A stretch of DNA of 40,152 nt from CAZMXI01 sp964570205 (GTDB lineage Bacteria > Planctomycetota > Phycisphaerae > Tepidisphaerales > Tepidisphaeraceae): assembly GCA_964570205.1 (NCBI GenBank), contig CAZMXI010000014.1:1-40152 (forward strand), written 5' to 3'. Shown here one piece after another: positions 1-7,420 of the stretch. The notes below the pieces were generated by a model. It was not told the origin of the DNA, ran no database searches, and saw only the letters and a list, made by a program, of their open reading frames with translations. Each line of letters opens with the position of its first letter. Position 1 is the first letter of the stretch. The translations under genes were made by a program, and so were the position numbers.

Positions 1-76
1 CGGTTAGGGTGTCCGGGGGCGAGGCGAGGTGACGCGGCTTTTCGCAGCAGGACGACATTGGTGCTATTTCTACTGA

Positions 77-104
77 GGCCCCAAGCGCTCCCGCTGGAGG
101 GGCT
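77..104 (-). terminator. possible hairpin terminator after the FeoA-like gene
   Basis: Immediately past the FeoA-like stop codon, read on the minus strand, is a nested hairpin: GCCCC/GGGGC arms (78-82 and 99-103) enclosing an AGCG/CGCT stem. There is no U-tract after it, so it may be a weak or factor-assisted terminator, or only chance structure in GC-rich DNA. Confidence 0.3.
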
Positions 105-108
105 CGGC

Positions 109-393
109 TTACTTGTTCATCTCGGGAATGATGCGGACGTGGCTGGCTTGTTCTACCCGCAATGAAAGGCAATAACCACGCAACCGGTACTCGATCGGAT
201 CGCCCAGAGGAGCACGCCGGATCACTTCCACGGCCGCACCGTTGCAGAACCCCATCTCCAGCAGGCGGCGGCGAAGGTCATGGTCGCCACCGACCGCCAC
301 AACGCGCCCGCGGCCCCCAACGCCAAGCTGACTAAGCCGGCACGTGGGCACGCCACCCACCTGATTGCACCCGGCAAAGTCGCAAGCCTTCAT
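109..393 (-). CDS. FeoA-domain protein with an N-terminal Cys-rich extension
   Basis: A 94-residue protein. From about residue 18 it matches the FeoA/SH3-like fold (CRLSQLGVGGRGRVVAVGG, then RRRLLEMGF and a VEVIRRAPLGDPIEY segment, ending in a hydrophobic strand before the stop). FeoA domains are small cytoplasmic modulators of the FeoB ferrous iron transporter. ATG at 393 is chosen because GGAGG lies 5 bases upstream and a promoter sits 40 bases further out; the frame stays open to 495 but that extension has no ribosome site. The first 18 residues carry Cys4, Cys9 and Cys18 (MKACDFAGC...TC), which ordinary FeoA of about 75 residues lacks, so metal or Fe-S binding is possible. No feoB is adjacent. 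The gene follows pheS on the same strand but probably has its own promoter. Confidence 0.82.
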   Translation of the reverse strand: MKACDFAGCNQVGGVPTCRLSQLGVGGRGRVVAVGGDHDLRRRLLEMGFCNGAAVEVIRRAPLGDPIEYRLRGYCLSLRVEQASHVRIIPEMNK

Positions 394-432
394 GCGGCCT
401 CCATAGCTACTTCGGCTTATTGACGCTCGAAA

Positions 433-461
433 ACTATACAGCAGGCAACAAGCCCTTTCAA
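433..461 (-). promoter_or_regulatory. sigma-70-type promoter of the FeoA-like gene
   Basis: On the minus strand, TTGAAA (461-456) is followed by exactly 17 bases and TATAGT (438-433), each hexamer 5 of 6 to consensus. The expected start near 426 gives a leader of about 30 bases ending in the GGAGG site of the gene at 393. No Fur-box-like palindrome was noticed. Confidence 0.6.
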
Positions 462-579
462 TTGGAATCCGGACTTGGCGATCCACAACGCGCACCCGGA
501 TTGTCCGTGAGCCAGATATAACCTTCTATCCATTATAGCCTTGACGATCTCTCCCATCCGTTCGCTCTCGCTGTGTGGC

Positions 580-1608
580 CTAGAACTGCCGCAGGAACCG
601 AATATCGTTCTCAATCAGCAGCCGAATGTCCGGAATGCCGTACTTGCGCAGGGCGATTCGCTCGATCCCGAAGCCGAATGCCCAGCCGGTGTACTGCTCG
701 GGATCGATATCGCACGTTTTTAGGACGTTTGGATGCACCATGCCGCACCCGCCGAGCTCTACCCACTTCTGCCGGTCCTCAAACCAGACGTCCACCTCGG
801 CGGACGGCTCCGTGAACGGGAAGAAGCTCGGGCGGAATCGTGCCTGTGTGGCTGGCCCGAAGTAGGCATGAATAAACTGCATGATGGTGCTTTTGAGGTC
901 CACCATCGTGACATTGTGATCAACCACCAGTGCTTCGAGCTGGTGGAACATGAACAAGTGGGTGGCGTCGACGGTGTCGGGGCGATAGACCCGGCCGGGT
1001 ATGACCACCCGGATAGGCGGGCGTTGGCTTTGCATCACGCGAATCTGGACCGTGCTGGTCTGAGTTCGCAGGAGCATTTCACGGCCATCCAGGCGGTCGG
1101 CGGGGGCATCGGGAGAGGTCTGGAGATAGAAGTTGTCCAGCGGGTCCCGGGCGGGATGTTGTTTGGGGATATTCAGGGCGATGAAGTTATGGAATTCATC
1201 CTCGACTTCGGGGCCGGTGGCGGTGGCGAAACCCATGCGGGCGAACAGTTCGGTCAGCTCTTCGGTGACCTTGGTGATGACATGCTGGTTGCCGATGGCG
1301 GGACGGCGGCCGGGTTCGGTGATGTCCAGGGCATCGCGTCCGGCGGCATCTCCGCCGCGGGCGAGATCGGCTTTCCTGGCTTCGTAAGCCGATGTGACCT
1401 CTTCCTTGACACTGTTGGCGCGCTGGCCGATCTGCTTTTTCTGGTCCGGCGGCGCCGTCTTGAGCAGTTGCATGAGGTTCTTGACCTCGCCATTGCCGCC
1501 CAGGTAACGGATGCGGAACTGCTCAAGCTGATTGGCTGTGGTCACGGCAGCCAGATCCGCCTTGGCCCGGGCAGCCACCTCTTCAATCTTCGCCAGCGAT
1601 TCGGACAT
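580..1608 (-). CDS. pheS: phenylalanine--tRNA ligase alpha subunit
   Basis: Catalytic alpha subunit of the alpha2beta2 phenylalanyl-tRNA synthetase, which charges tRNA-Phe in the cytoplasm. The 342-residue length fits the family. Residues 1-90 form the charged coiled-coil tRNA-binding arm (SLAKIEEVAARAKADL onward). The class II core follows, with the motif 2 region MLLRTQTSTVQIRVM and FRPSFFPFTEPSAEVDVWF, then WVELGGCGMVHPNVL and the motif 3 block GWAFGFGIERIALRKYGI near the C-terminus. ATG at 1608 has AGGAACG upstream; an in-frame ATG at 1638 has no site. The beta subunit gene pheT is not next to it in this window: the upstream neighbour is a small membrane peptide and the downstream one a FeoA-like gene. 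A weak promoter candidate lies at 1637-1664. Confidence 0.97.
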   Translation of the reverse strand: MSESLAKIEEVAARAKADLAAVTTANQLEQFRIRYLGGNGEVKNLMQLLKTAPPDQKKQIGQRANSVKEEVTSAYEARKADLARGGDAAGRDALDITEPGRRPAIGNQHVITKVTEELTELFARMGFATATGPEVEDEFHNFIALNIPKQHPARDPLDNFYLQTSPDAPADRLDGREMLLRTQTSTVQIRVMQSQRPPIRVVIPGRVYRPDTVDATHLFMFHQLEALVVDHNVTMVDLKSTIMQFIHAYFGPATQARFRPSFFPFTEPSAEVDVWFEDRQKWVELGGCGMVHPNVLKTCDIDPEQYTGWAFGFGIERIALRKYGIPDIRLLIENDIRFLRQF

Positions 1609-1636
1609 ACTCGTTCCTATCTCAAGAAGACGGCAC

Positions 1637-1664
1637 ATTCTGGCCGCCGCCGGGCGGATTTCAA
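1637..1664 (-). promoter_or_regulatory. possible pheS promoter
   Basis: Minus strand TTGAAA (1664-1659), 16-base spacer, CAGAAT (1642-1637). It lies between the upstream terminator at 1697-1719 and the pheS start at 1608, where a promoter is expected. The -10 is only 4 of 6. Confidence 0.35.
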
Positions 1665-1696
1665 GTTTTCACGGCGGCGGCAGCCGCGCCTGGCGC

Positions 1697-1719
1697 AAAA
1701 AAAGCCCCGGACGCCGGGG
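1697..1719 (-). terminator. Rho-independent terminator after the 31-residue membrane peptide
   Basis: Read on the minus strand: CCCCGG (1719-1714), loop CGT, CCGGGG (1710-1705), then C and seven Ts (1703-1697). This is a classical intrinsic terminator. It ends a transcript entering from the right, 50 bases beyond the stop of the small gene at 1769-1864, and separates it from pheS. Confidence 0.82.
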
Positions 1720-1768
1720 AAGCGCGTCCGAGGCCTCAGGGGGGTAGTAGGGTCCATTTGGCCGGCAG

Positions 1769-1864
1769 CTAATCGCCGGCGATTGTCATCAACAGAATTC
1801 CGCACATCGCAGCGTAGCCCAGGATGGCGATCCAGCAAACACGTTGTACCGATCGCCTGGGCAC
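1769..1864 (-). CDS. 31-residue single-span membrane peptide (unrecognised small protein)
   Basis: A GTG-started ORF of 31 codons on the minus strand, too short for usual gene callers. The peptide starts MPRRSVQRV (positively charged) and continues with a hydrophobic stretch of about 22 residues (residues 9-30, CWIAILGYAAMCGILLMTIAG), ending in a single Asp. This fits one membrane span with the N-terminus inside. Three independent signs support it: AAGGAGA (1877-1871) lies 6 bases before the GTG, the hydrophobic pattern is coherent, and an intrinsic terminator follows 50 bases after the stop. I know no family for it. Function unknown; small membrane peptides of this kind often modulate a larger membrane protein or are stress-induced. 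Confidence 0.6.
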   Translation of the reverse strand: MPRRSVQRVCWIAILGYAAMCGILLMTIAGD

Positions 1865-2006
1865 GGCCTGTCTCCTTCGGTAAACCACACGAGCCAGTCA
1901 GTTATTCCAACCTATCTGACACGGCTGCGGATCGCAGGTTGGTCAGGTGCAGTCGAGGAAATCCGGGCAAACGATTGAGCGGGCTGAGGGAATGGCGATC
2001 AAACGG

Positions 2007-2261
2007 TCAGGAGCGAGGGCGTGACAGCAGGTGCTTCACGAGGGAGGAGAGTCCGGCGAAGCGGTAGCCCGGATCGACATAGTGCTGGATGACGTAGAAG
2101 GCGAAGTAATAGGCGCGGGCGAATGCCCAGATGGCGATCGCCAAGAGGATGGCGACCTTGATGCTGGGGTGCTCCAGGATGATCGTGCCCGCAGCGATGA
2201 TGCCGGCGAATAGAAAAAGAGCGCCCTTGAGGTACAAGACCTTCGGATTGGTGATGTCCAT
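2007..2261 (-). CDS. small two-span membrane protein of unknown function
   Basis: An 84-residue protein starting MDITNPKVLYLKGAL. Two hydrophobic segments are visible: residues 8-30 (VLYLKGALFLFAGIIAAGTI) and about 36-62 (VAILLAIAIWAFARAYYFAF), separated by a short loop LEHPSI. The C-terminus HYVDPGYRFAGLSSLVKHLL is polar. It lies 36 bases downstream of the HAF/PEP-CTERM gene on the same strand and may be co-transcribed with it. The ATG at 2261 has no clear ribosome site; a TTG at 2285 is an alternative start. I do not recognise the family. Size and topology suggest an accessory membrane protein. Confidence 0.72.
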   Translation of the reverse strand: MDITNPKVLYLKGALFLFAGIIAAGTIILEHPSIKVAILLAIAIWAFARAYYFAFYVIQHYVDPGYRFAGLSSLVKHLLSRPRS

Positions 2262-2297
2262 GCGTCTGATGTACCGGCAACTCAAGGCCGCGGCAAA

Positions 2298-3458
2298 TCA
2301 GTGCGGCCGGACTCTTGCTCGCGGCGCTCGCCGCAGGGCGAGGGGCAGCAACAGGAAGGCCGCCAGCAGGCCCCCGGGCTCGGGGATGACCGCGCGCCAC
2401 GCCTCGGTATTGCCGGCCGGGTCGCGACCGGTCCCCACGATGGTGGTTCCATCCAGCGAGATGGCGTGCGCTGCGCTGAGCTGCCAGCCGTCCAGCTCGT
2501 TTCCGAGACCATACTCATCGACGAGCACGGTTTGAAGGCTTCGCATGCCATGGACTTCATCCCAGATGAAGGCGCCCAGCGACTTGGTCTTGCCAACCAC
2601 GATGTGGCCGTCTCCGGAAATTCCTCGGGCTTCGTCGCCGGTGGCGAAGGGCCCATCACACAGCGGTTGGGCTTCGCCTTCGTCGATCCATCGCACGGGC
2701 ACCGCTCCATCGGGGCCATTGGCGTAGCCGATGGACACGGAACCATCCGCCGACACGGCGTAGGCGGTGCTTTCGTGTCTGCCTCCGGGCAAATCTCCGA
2801 GCCCCACCATGCCGGAGGTCTCCGTCCAGCGGAACGCTTCCTTGCCCAGGTTGCTGTAGCCGAACCCCACCACGACGTCGCCGTCCGGCGTGACCCCATA
2901 AGCGCAGCTGGTGGTCCTGTCCTCGGCAATATTGCCCAGACCGGTCATCACGCCTGCAACCCAGCGAAAAGCGAGCGTGCCGTCAGCGCTGCCGGCCTGG
3001 CCGACGATGACGCTGCCATCGAACGAGGCAGCGGCCGCAATGCTCTGCGCGTGAACGGCATTCAGGTCCGGCATTGCCACGAGGGGACCGCTGGAGCCGA
3101 CCCGGTAGAAGCCCGCATATCGATAATCCTCGACATCGCTGGAACCGACGACGACCGTGCCATCGCCGGAGACGCCACTGGCGCGGCTGCCGAAAAGGCC
3201 CCCGGGGAGTTCGCCCAGGGGCGTCATCGATCCACCCAGGCTCCAGCGAAACGCCTCGACGCCCGACGCGGATCGACCGAAACCCACCACCACCGAACCG
3301 TCGGCCGACACACCGCGGGCTTCGCTGATGAACTTGCCGCCCTCAAGATCGCCAAGGCCCATGAACGATGGCCCAGCGCCCTGAGCGACGCTCAAGGCGC
3401 AAAAAATGCCGACGCACACCAAGATCAAAGCCTTACGGGTTTGCAGTTGGATACCCAT
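2298..3458 (-). CDS. HAF-repeat exported protein with PEP-CTERM sorting signal
   Basis: A 386-residue exported protein. Residues 1-27 are a Sec signal (LILVCVGIFCALSVAQG). The body is made of seven HAF-type repeats whose core is S-x-D-G-S-V-V-V-G (SADGSVVVGFG, SGDGTVVVGSS, SFDGSVIVGQA, TPDGDVVVGFG, SADGSVSIGYA, SGDGHIVVGKT, SLDGTTIVGTG), spaced 45-60 residues apart and probably forming a beta-propeller. The C-terminus is a PEP-CTERM tripartite tail: PEPGG, a hydrophobic helix LLAAFLLLPLAL and a basic end RRAPRARVRPH. In this system exosortase recognises the tail and the protein is delivered to the cell surface or exopolysaccharide matrix. The ATG at 3458 has AGGAGAAGG upstream. No exosortase gene is in the window. 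The binding partner or substrate is unknown. Confidence 0.9.
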   Translation of the reverse strand: MGIQLQTRKALILVCVGIFCALSVAQGAGPSFMGLGDLEGGKFISEARGVSADGSVVVGFGRSASGVEAFRWSLGGSMTPLGELPGGLFGSRASGVSGDGTVVVGSSDVEDYRYAGFYRVGSSGPLVAMPDLNAVHAQSIAAAASFDGSVIVGQAGSADGTLAFRWVAGVMTGLGNIAEDRTTSCAYGVTPDGDVVVGFGYSNLGKEAFRWTETSGMVGLGDLPGGRHESTAYAVSADGSVSIGYANGPDGAVPVRWIDEGEAQPLCDGPFATGDEARGISGDGHIVVGKTKSLGAFIWDEVHGMRSLQTVLVDEYGLGNELDGWQLSAAHAISLDGTTIVGTGRDPAGNTEAWRAVIPEPGGLLAAFLLLPLALRRAPRARVRPH

Positions 3459-3688
3459 GCCCTTCTCCTATTATGATAAGTCGATATGCGAGAGATCGCA
3501 GCAGGATGCCCTCTACTATGGTAAAGAGGATACCCAAGTTCATACGGGGTGACAACAGGGGAACGCGACTATTATCAGGGGCGCTTGCGTGAAGGCCATG
3601 GTTCAAGCAGAATAGCGGGTCGGGAGCCGGTCTGATATGGTCATCAGTCCGGCGTCTGGCTTGGTTCCCTTCGAGAAGACGATTCCGG

Positions 3689-4561
3689 ATGCGCCAGGGA
3701 ATCGGAGGACAGCCTCTTTCACAGCGACCAGGGCCGCGGCGTCATCTGTGCTGGCGGTCGCGCTCATCGTGGCTGCATGGGCGGACGGCCGCCTTTACCC
3801 TGGTTGAACTGCTTGTCGTGATCGGCATCATCGCGCTGCTGGCGGGGATTCTTCTGCCCTGCATGGTGTCCGCACAGCGGCACGCCCGCGGAGTACAGTG
3901 CGGCGCGAACATGCGTTCGATCGCACAGGCGATGCTCTGTTATGCCGGCGACTACCGCGGCGCATTTCCGCCGAATATGCACCAGCCCGCTCCGGGGCAA
4001 TACTGGCATGACGCGGACCGCGTCGGCGGTTACCTGAATCGCGCGGCCAGGCCGGGCGCGGGAAAGGGCGGCGCCCTGGTGTGTCCCGAGGACATCGACG
4101 GGGTGCGGTCGTACGCGATGAACATCTGGGCGAGCAGCAGGATCGATCAGGCCGCGGAACAAGCATTGTGCGGGCAGGGCGCGCGGTGGGGGCCTGGGGT
4201 GCGCCGTGGATCGGAGATGATCCTGATCGCCGAGCGATGGTCGGACAAGGGCGTGGCTACGGCTCGCTATTCAACCGCCGTGATCGGGGAGCGGGGCGGT
4301 ACGCCGGGGCAGCGGTTCGGAGCCGGCGGCGGCGTGCCGTTCAAGGCGGGGCCCTGGGGCGATGTTGCGTGCGAGCTGCCGTACTTCCGGCACCGGCTCG
4401 GCCGGGGACCTGGCGTGGGCGCTGCTGTCGGCCGAGTGAACATCGCCTATGCCGATGGGCACGTGGCCATGAAGTCCGAACGGGAACTGGCGAATTTTGA
4501 GACAGGTCGAAGCACGTTGAACAGCCTGTGGTCGCCCTTGGACCGGGAACTGGAGCCATGA
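3689..4561 (+). CDS. type II secretion/prepilin-like protein with N-terminal methylation motif
   Basis: A 290-residue pseudopilin-like protein. The methylation/cleavage motif and helix AFTLVELLVVIGIIALLAGI lie at residues 36-56, after an unusually long 35-residue basic leader; the residue before Phe is Ala rather than the usual Gly. Cleavage by prepilin peptidase and assembly in the inner membrane are expected for the family. The rest is globular, with a Cys-containing segment ALVCPEDIDGVRSYAMN and a C-terminal RVNIAYADGHVAMKS, the variant of the DGHV signature found in large planctomycete pseudopilin families. The stop codon is 26 bases before the sigma factor gene, so it may share its transcript with the sigma-kinase pair. 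The ATG at 3689 has a poor ribosome site, but no better in-frame start precedes the helix. Role uncertain. Confidence 0.87.
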   Translation: MRQGIGGQPLSQRPGPRRHLCWRSRSSWLHGRTAAFTLVELLVVIGIIALLAGILLPCMVSAQRHARGVQCGANMRSIAQAMLCYAGDYRGAFPPNMHQPAPGQYWHDADRVGGYLNRAARPGAGKGGALVCPEDIDGVRSYAMNIWASSRIDQAAEQALCGQGARWGPGVRRGSEMILIAERWSDKGVATARYSTAVIGERGGTPGQRFGAGGGVPFKAGPWGDVACELPYFRHRLGRGPGVGAAVGRVNIAYADGHVAMKSERELANFETGRSTLNSLWSPLDRELEP

Positions 4562-4587
4562 TCGTGGGCGCGGATTAGCATAGCAGG

Positions 4588-5217
4588 ATGGGTGAGATGC
4601 CGTCAGACGAAGTTCTTACGCAATTGGTGCATCGGGCCGCGGGCGGCGATGCCGCGGCGATGGAATGTCTGCTGGTGAGGTACAACGAGGCGCTGCTTCG
4701 GTACATTGAGCGCCGGCTCCCGAGCGACCTGTCACGCGTGATGGATGCGCAGGATATTCTGCAGGATGTGCACTTTGAGGTGTTCCGCAGGCTTTCGGAG
4801 TTCACCTCCCCCGACATTCGCTCCGTGCGGCGCTGGCTGGTCTGCATTGCCCGCAATCGGCTGATTGACGCGATGCGAATGCACTACGCCGCGAAGCGGC
4901 ATATCGGGAAGGTGATGAACTGGGATGGCGATGACGGCGATCGTCCGATGGTCGGTCTGCTGCAGGAGCTGGCGGTGTATGAACGGACGCCAAGCCGGTC
5001 CGCGCTGGCGCACGAGCTGATCAACGCGATGCAGCAGGCGATGGGGAGACTTCCGGCGGACCACCGGCAGGCGCTGCAGCATCGGTACATGGAAGGGCTG
5101 TCAGTCGAGGATTCGGCAGTCCGCATGGGAAGAACGGAGGGAGCCCTCCGGATGCTCTGCAACAGGGGACTGGCGCAGCTCAGATCCGAGCTGCGGGCCA
5201 TGTCCTTTTGCTATTAG
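4588..5217 (+). CDS. RNA polymerase sigma factor, ECF type (planctomycete class)
   Basis: A 209-residue sigma-70-family protein with only regions 2 and 4. Region 2 spans about residues 12-95 and includes DAQDILQDVHFEVFRRL and the DNA-melting part VRRWLVCIARNRLIDAMRM. Region 4 is at about 148-205 (LPADHRQALQHRYMEGLSV, then the helix-turn-helix VRMGRTEGALRMLCNRGL). It directs core RNA polymerase to a regulon not visible here. It lies 10 bases upstream of a kinase with a putative extracytoplasmic sensor domain, an arrangement common in Planctomycetota where a kinase replaces the usual anti-sigma factor. The start is either ATG 4588 or ATG 4597; the latter has GGTGAG immediately upstream. No anti-sigma gene is adjacent. 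Confidence 0.93.
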   Translation: MGEMPSDEVLTQLVHRAAGGDAAAMECLLVRYNEALLRYIERRLPSDLSRVMDAQDILQDVHFEVFRRLSEFTSPDIRSVRRWLVCIARNRLIDAMRMHYAAKRHIGKVMNWDGDDGDRPMVGLLQELAVYERTPSRSALAHELINAMQQAMGRLPADHRQALQHRYMEGLSVEDSAVRMGRTEGALRMLCNRGLAQLRSELRAMSFCY

Positions 5218-5227
5218 ATCGAGTGAC

Positions 5228-7243
5228 ATGTCCATCGGCGCAGGACCGGAAAAGCCGTCCAGGGACGGGGCTCGCGAGCGGGCGATCTTCGACGTTCTCG
5301 CGCGCGCGTCTCACGACCGCGCGCGTGGCGACGATGCGCCGGACGAGAGCGTTATCGCAGCGCATCCGGACCTCATGCCCGAACTGGGCTCGCGGCTGGC
5401 TCTGTTGAGGACGATTCATCGCACGTACCTCCAGGCACGGGCGGCCGGAGCGGAGCCGCCGCAGCCGCCCGGGAAGCCGGATGAGGCGAACGGAGCGGCG
5501 GAATCAACCGCCGACGATGCGCCGCCCCGCGCCGTCGGGGCCCCTCTTGCGATTCCCGGATACACGATCATGGATGAGATCAGCTCCGGCGGGCAGGGAA
5601 GCGTCTTCCGGGCGGTCCAGAAGGGGACGGATCGCGTGGTGGCCGTCAAGATTCTGCCGGGAGGTCCGCTGAGCGGATGGCGGCAGCGAGCGAGGTTCGA
5701 CCGTGAAGCGCAGGTCCTGGCCAAGCTTAACCATCCGCACATTGTCGGCATTGTCGATCATGGGCGAGCGGCCGACGGCTCACGGTTCATCGTCATGGAC
5801 CACATTGACGGCTGTTCTCTGGATGAGTACGTCCGGCGTTGTCGCGATGACCGTGAGCGAGGCCTGCGTGACATCGTCGATCTTTTCGTCGACGTGGCCC
5901 GTGCCATTGGTGAAGCGCATCGATGTGGCATTGTCCATCGAGACCTCAAGCCATCGAACATTCGTGTCGATCGAAACGGTCGGCCACACATCCTCGACTT
6001 CGGACTGGCGCAGTTGCATCCGGGGCAGGGGCCTCGCGGGCGCAGCGTCACCGAGACCGGGCAAATCGTCGGCTCGCTGCCGTGGGCGAGCCCGGAGCAA
6101 GTCTCCGGCGACACCAATGAGCTTGACCAGCGGAGCGACGTCTATTCGCTGGGCGTCATGCTCTATCACGCCTTGGCCAACCAGTACCCGTACAAAGTGT
6201 TTGGCCCATTGAACCAGGTCATTGAGAACATCCTCAGGGAGCGGCCAGAGCCACCCAGCCGTGCGGAGGAGTCCGAACAGCGGATCGCCCACCCGGCACT
6301 GGACCCGATTGTGCTGAAGGCCCTGGCCAAGTCGCCGGAGGGCCGGTATGGGACGGCCGAGGCGATGGCGTCGGACCTTGATCAGTTTCTGGCCGGCGAG
6401 CAATCGCAAGCAAGGCGTGCCGCGGCCTGGAAAAAGGTCAGGCGCTGGGCGATCGCGATGGCGGGGGTGTTGATTCTGGGATTGACCCTTTGGGGGGTGC
6501 GAAAGGTGTCGCAGGAGCAGGACAACCCTGTTGAGTCATTGCCAACGCTGGTGAATTCGGTCGGGATGAGGTTCGTGCAGGTTCCGAAGGGAGCCTTCAT
6601 GATGGGCAGCCCGCCACAGGAAACGGGGCGTTCATTGGATGAGCCGCTGCGGGCGGTGCGTGTCACCGAGGCGTATCGGATAGGCATTGTGGAGGTGACG
6701 CAGGGGCAATACCGCGCGGCGATGGGTACACTGCCGCAGCAGATATGGCGAGGCGACGACCTGCCGGTTCACAATGTGCGATGGGTGGATGCCGTGGCGT
6801 TCTGCGAGGCGTTGAGCCGAATGGCCGGTGAGCATGGCCGCCAATACCGCCTGCCATTTGAGCACGAGTGGGAGTATGCCTGCCGCGCGACGAGCAGCGG
6901 ACGCTATGGGGGGACAGGCAAGCTGGACAGGATGGGCTGGTACATGGGCAACAGTGGCGGGGTGGTTCATCCGGTCGCGATGAAGATGCCCAATCGTTGG
7001 GGATTGTACGACACTCACGGCAACGTCCGGGAATGGTGCGAAGAAGTGTACAATCCGAAGCCGACGGCGAGTCAGCCTGCCGCCGCCCCGTGGCATGGCT
7101 CGTCCGGGCATGTTGTGCGGGGCGGCAGTTATGTCATGAGCGCGGAACAATGCCGCTCATCAAGCCGGGGGGCGATGCGTGACAGTCTGTCCCTCGCCGA
7201 CGTGGGATTTCGGGTGGTCCTGGTAAGCCGGGAAAGCAACTGA
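5228..7243 (+). CDS. membrane Ser/Thr protein kinase with C-terminal FGE/SUMF1-like domain
   Basis: A 671-residue receptor-like kinase. Residues 111-388 form a Hanks-type kinase with all key residues: glycine loop SSGGQGSVF (119-127), Lys141, Glu160, the catalytic loop HRDLKPSN (237-244, Asp239) and DFG (257-259), with PE at 289-290. One transmembrane helix follows (about 406-425, WAIAMAGVLILGLTLWGV). Outside is a formylglycine-generating-enzyme-like domain (440-668) with MRFVQVPKGAFMMGS, RLPFEHEWEYACR, GLYDTHGNVREWC and VVRGGSY. The Cys pair needed for sulfatase oxidation is not evident near the C-terminus (EQCRSSSRG has one Cys), so the domain is more likely a ligand-binding sensor than an active oxidase. 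It lies 10 bases downstream of the ECF sigma gene; phosphorylation of that sigma factor is a reasonable inference. Confidence 0.94.
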   Translation: MSIGAGPEKPSRDGARERAIFDVLARASHDRARGDDAPDESVIAAHPDLMPELGSRLALLRTIHRTYLQARAAGAEPPQPPGKPDEANGAAESTADDAPPRAVGAPLAIPGYTIMDEISSGGQGSVFRAVQKGTDRVVAVKILPGGPLSGWRQRARFDREAQVLAKLNHPHIVGIVDHGRAADGSRFIVMDHIDGCSLDEYVRRCRDDRERGLRDIVDLFVDVARAIGEAHRCGIVHRDLKPSNIRVDRNGRPHILDFGLAQLHPGQGPRGRSVTETGQIVGSLPWASPEQVSGDTNELDQRSDVYSLGVMLYHALANQYPYKVFGPLNQVIENILRERPEPPSRAEESEQRIAHPALDPIVLKALAKSPEGRYGTAEAMASDLDQFLAGEQSQARRAAAWKKVRRWAIAMAGVLILGLTLWGVRKVSQEQDNPVESLPTLVNSVGMRFVQVPKGAFMMGSPPQETGRSLDEPLRAVRVTEAYRIGIVEVTQGQYRAAMGTLPQQIWRGDDLPVHNVRWVDAVAFCEALSRMAGEHGRQYRLPFEHEWEYACRATSSGRYGGTGKLDRMGWYMGNSGGVVHPVAMKMPNRWGLYDTHGNVREWCEEVYNPKPTASQPAAAPWHGSSGHVVRGGSYVMSAEQCRSSSRGAMRDSLSLADVGFRVVLVSRESN

Positions 7244-7420
7244 GTTACCGCCTCGAAGGGAAAAGCGCGAAGTTTTCGCGTGACGCTTGATCGCATAGTA
7301 CGTCTATAGAGCCGAGAGGCCGCAGTCGAGGCACGAACCGCGCGGTCGGCTTGGCGAATTGCGCCACAATTTGGGAAAGGTCGTCGATGCGGGCATCCCT
7401 GTTGAAAGGGGCAAACGCAA

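Noticed and set aside
1..108. Possible gene end at the left border.
   Set aside because: No open frame with family features reaches the border; only the weak hairpin at 77-104 is noted.
733..2067. Open frame of 444 codons on the plus strand across pheS and beyond.
   Set aside because: It lies antisense to pheS and runs through the intergenic terminator and the 31-residue gene; the product has no recognisable motifs.
3487..3500. Short dyad TGCGA-GAGA-TCGCA upstream of the HAF/PEP-CTERM gene.
   Set aside because: Five-base arms are common by chance in this base composition, and no supporting promoter spacing was found.
7266..7280. Small hairpin CGCGAA-GTT-TTCGCG after the kinase gene.
   Set aside because: Six base pairs and no T-run; too weak to call a terminator, and it may be chance.
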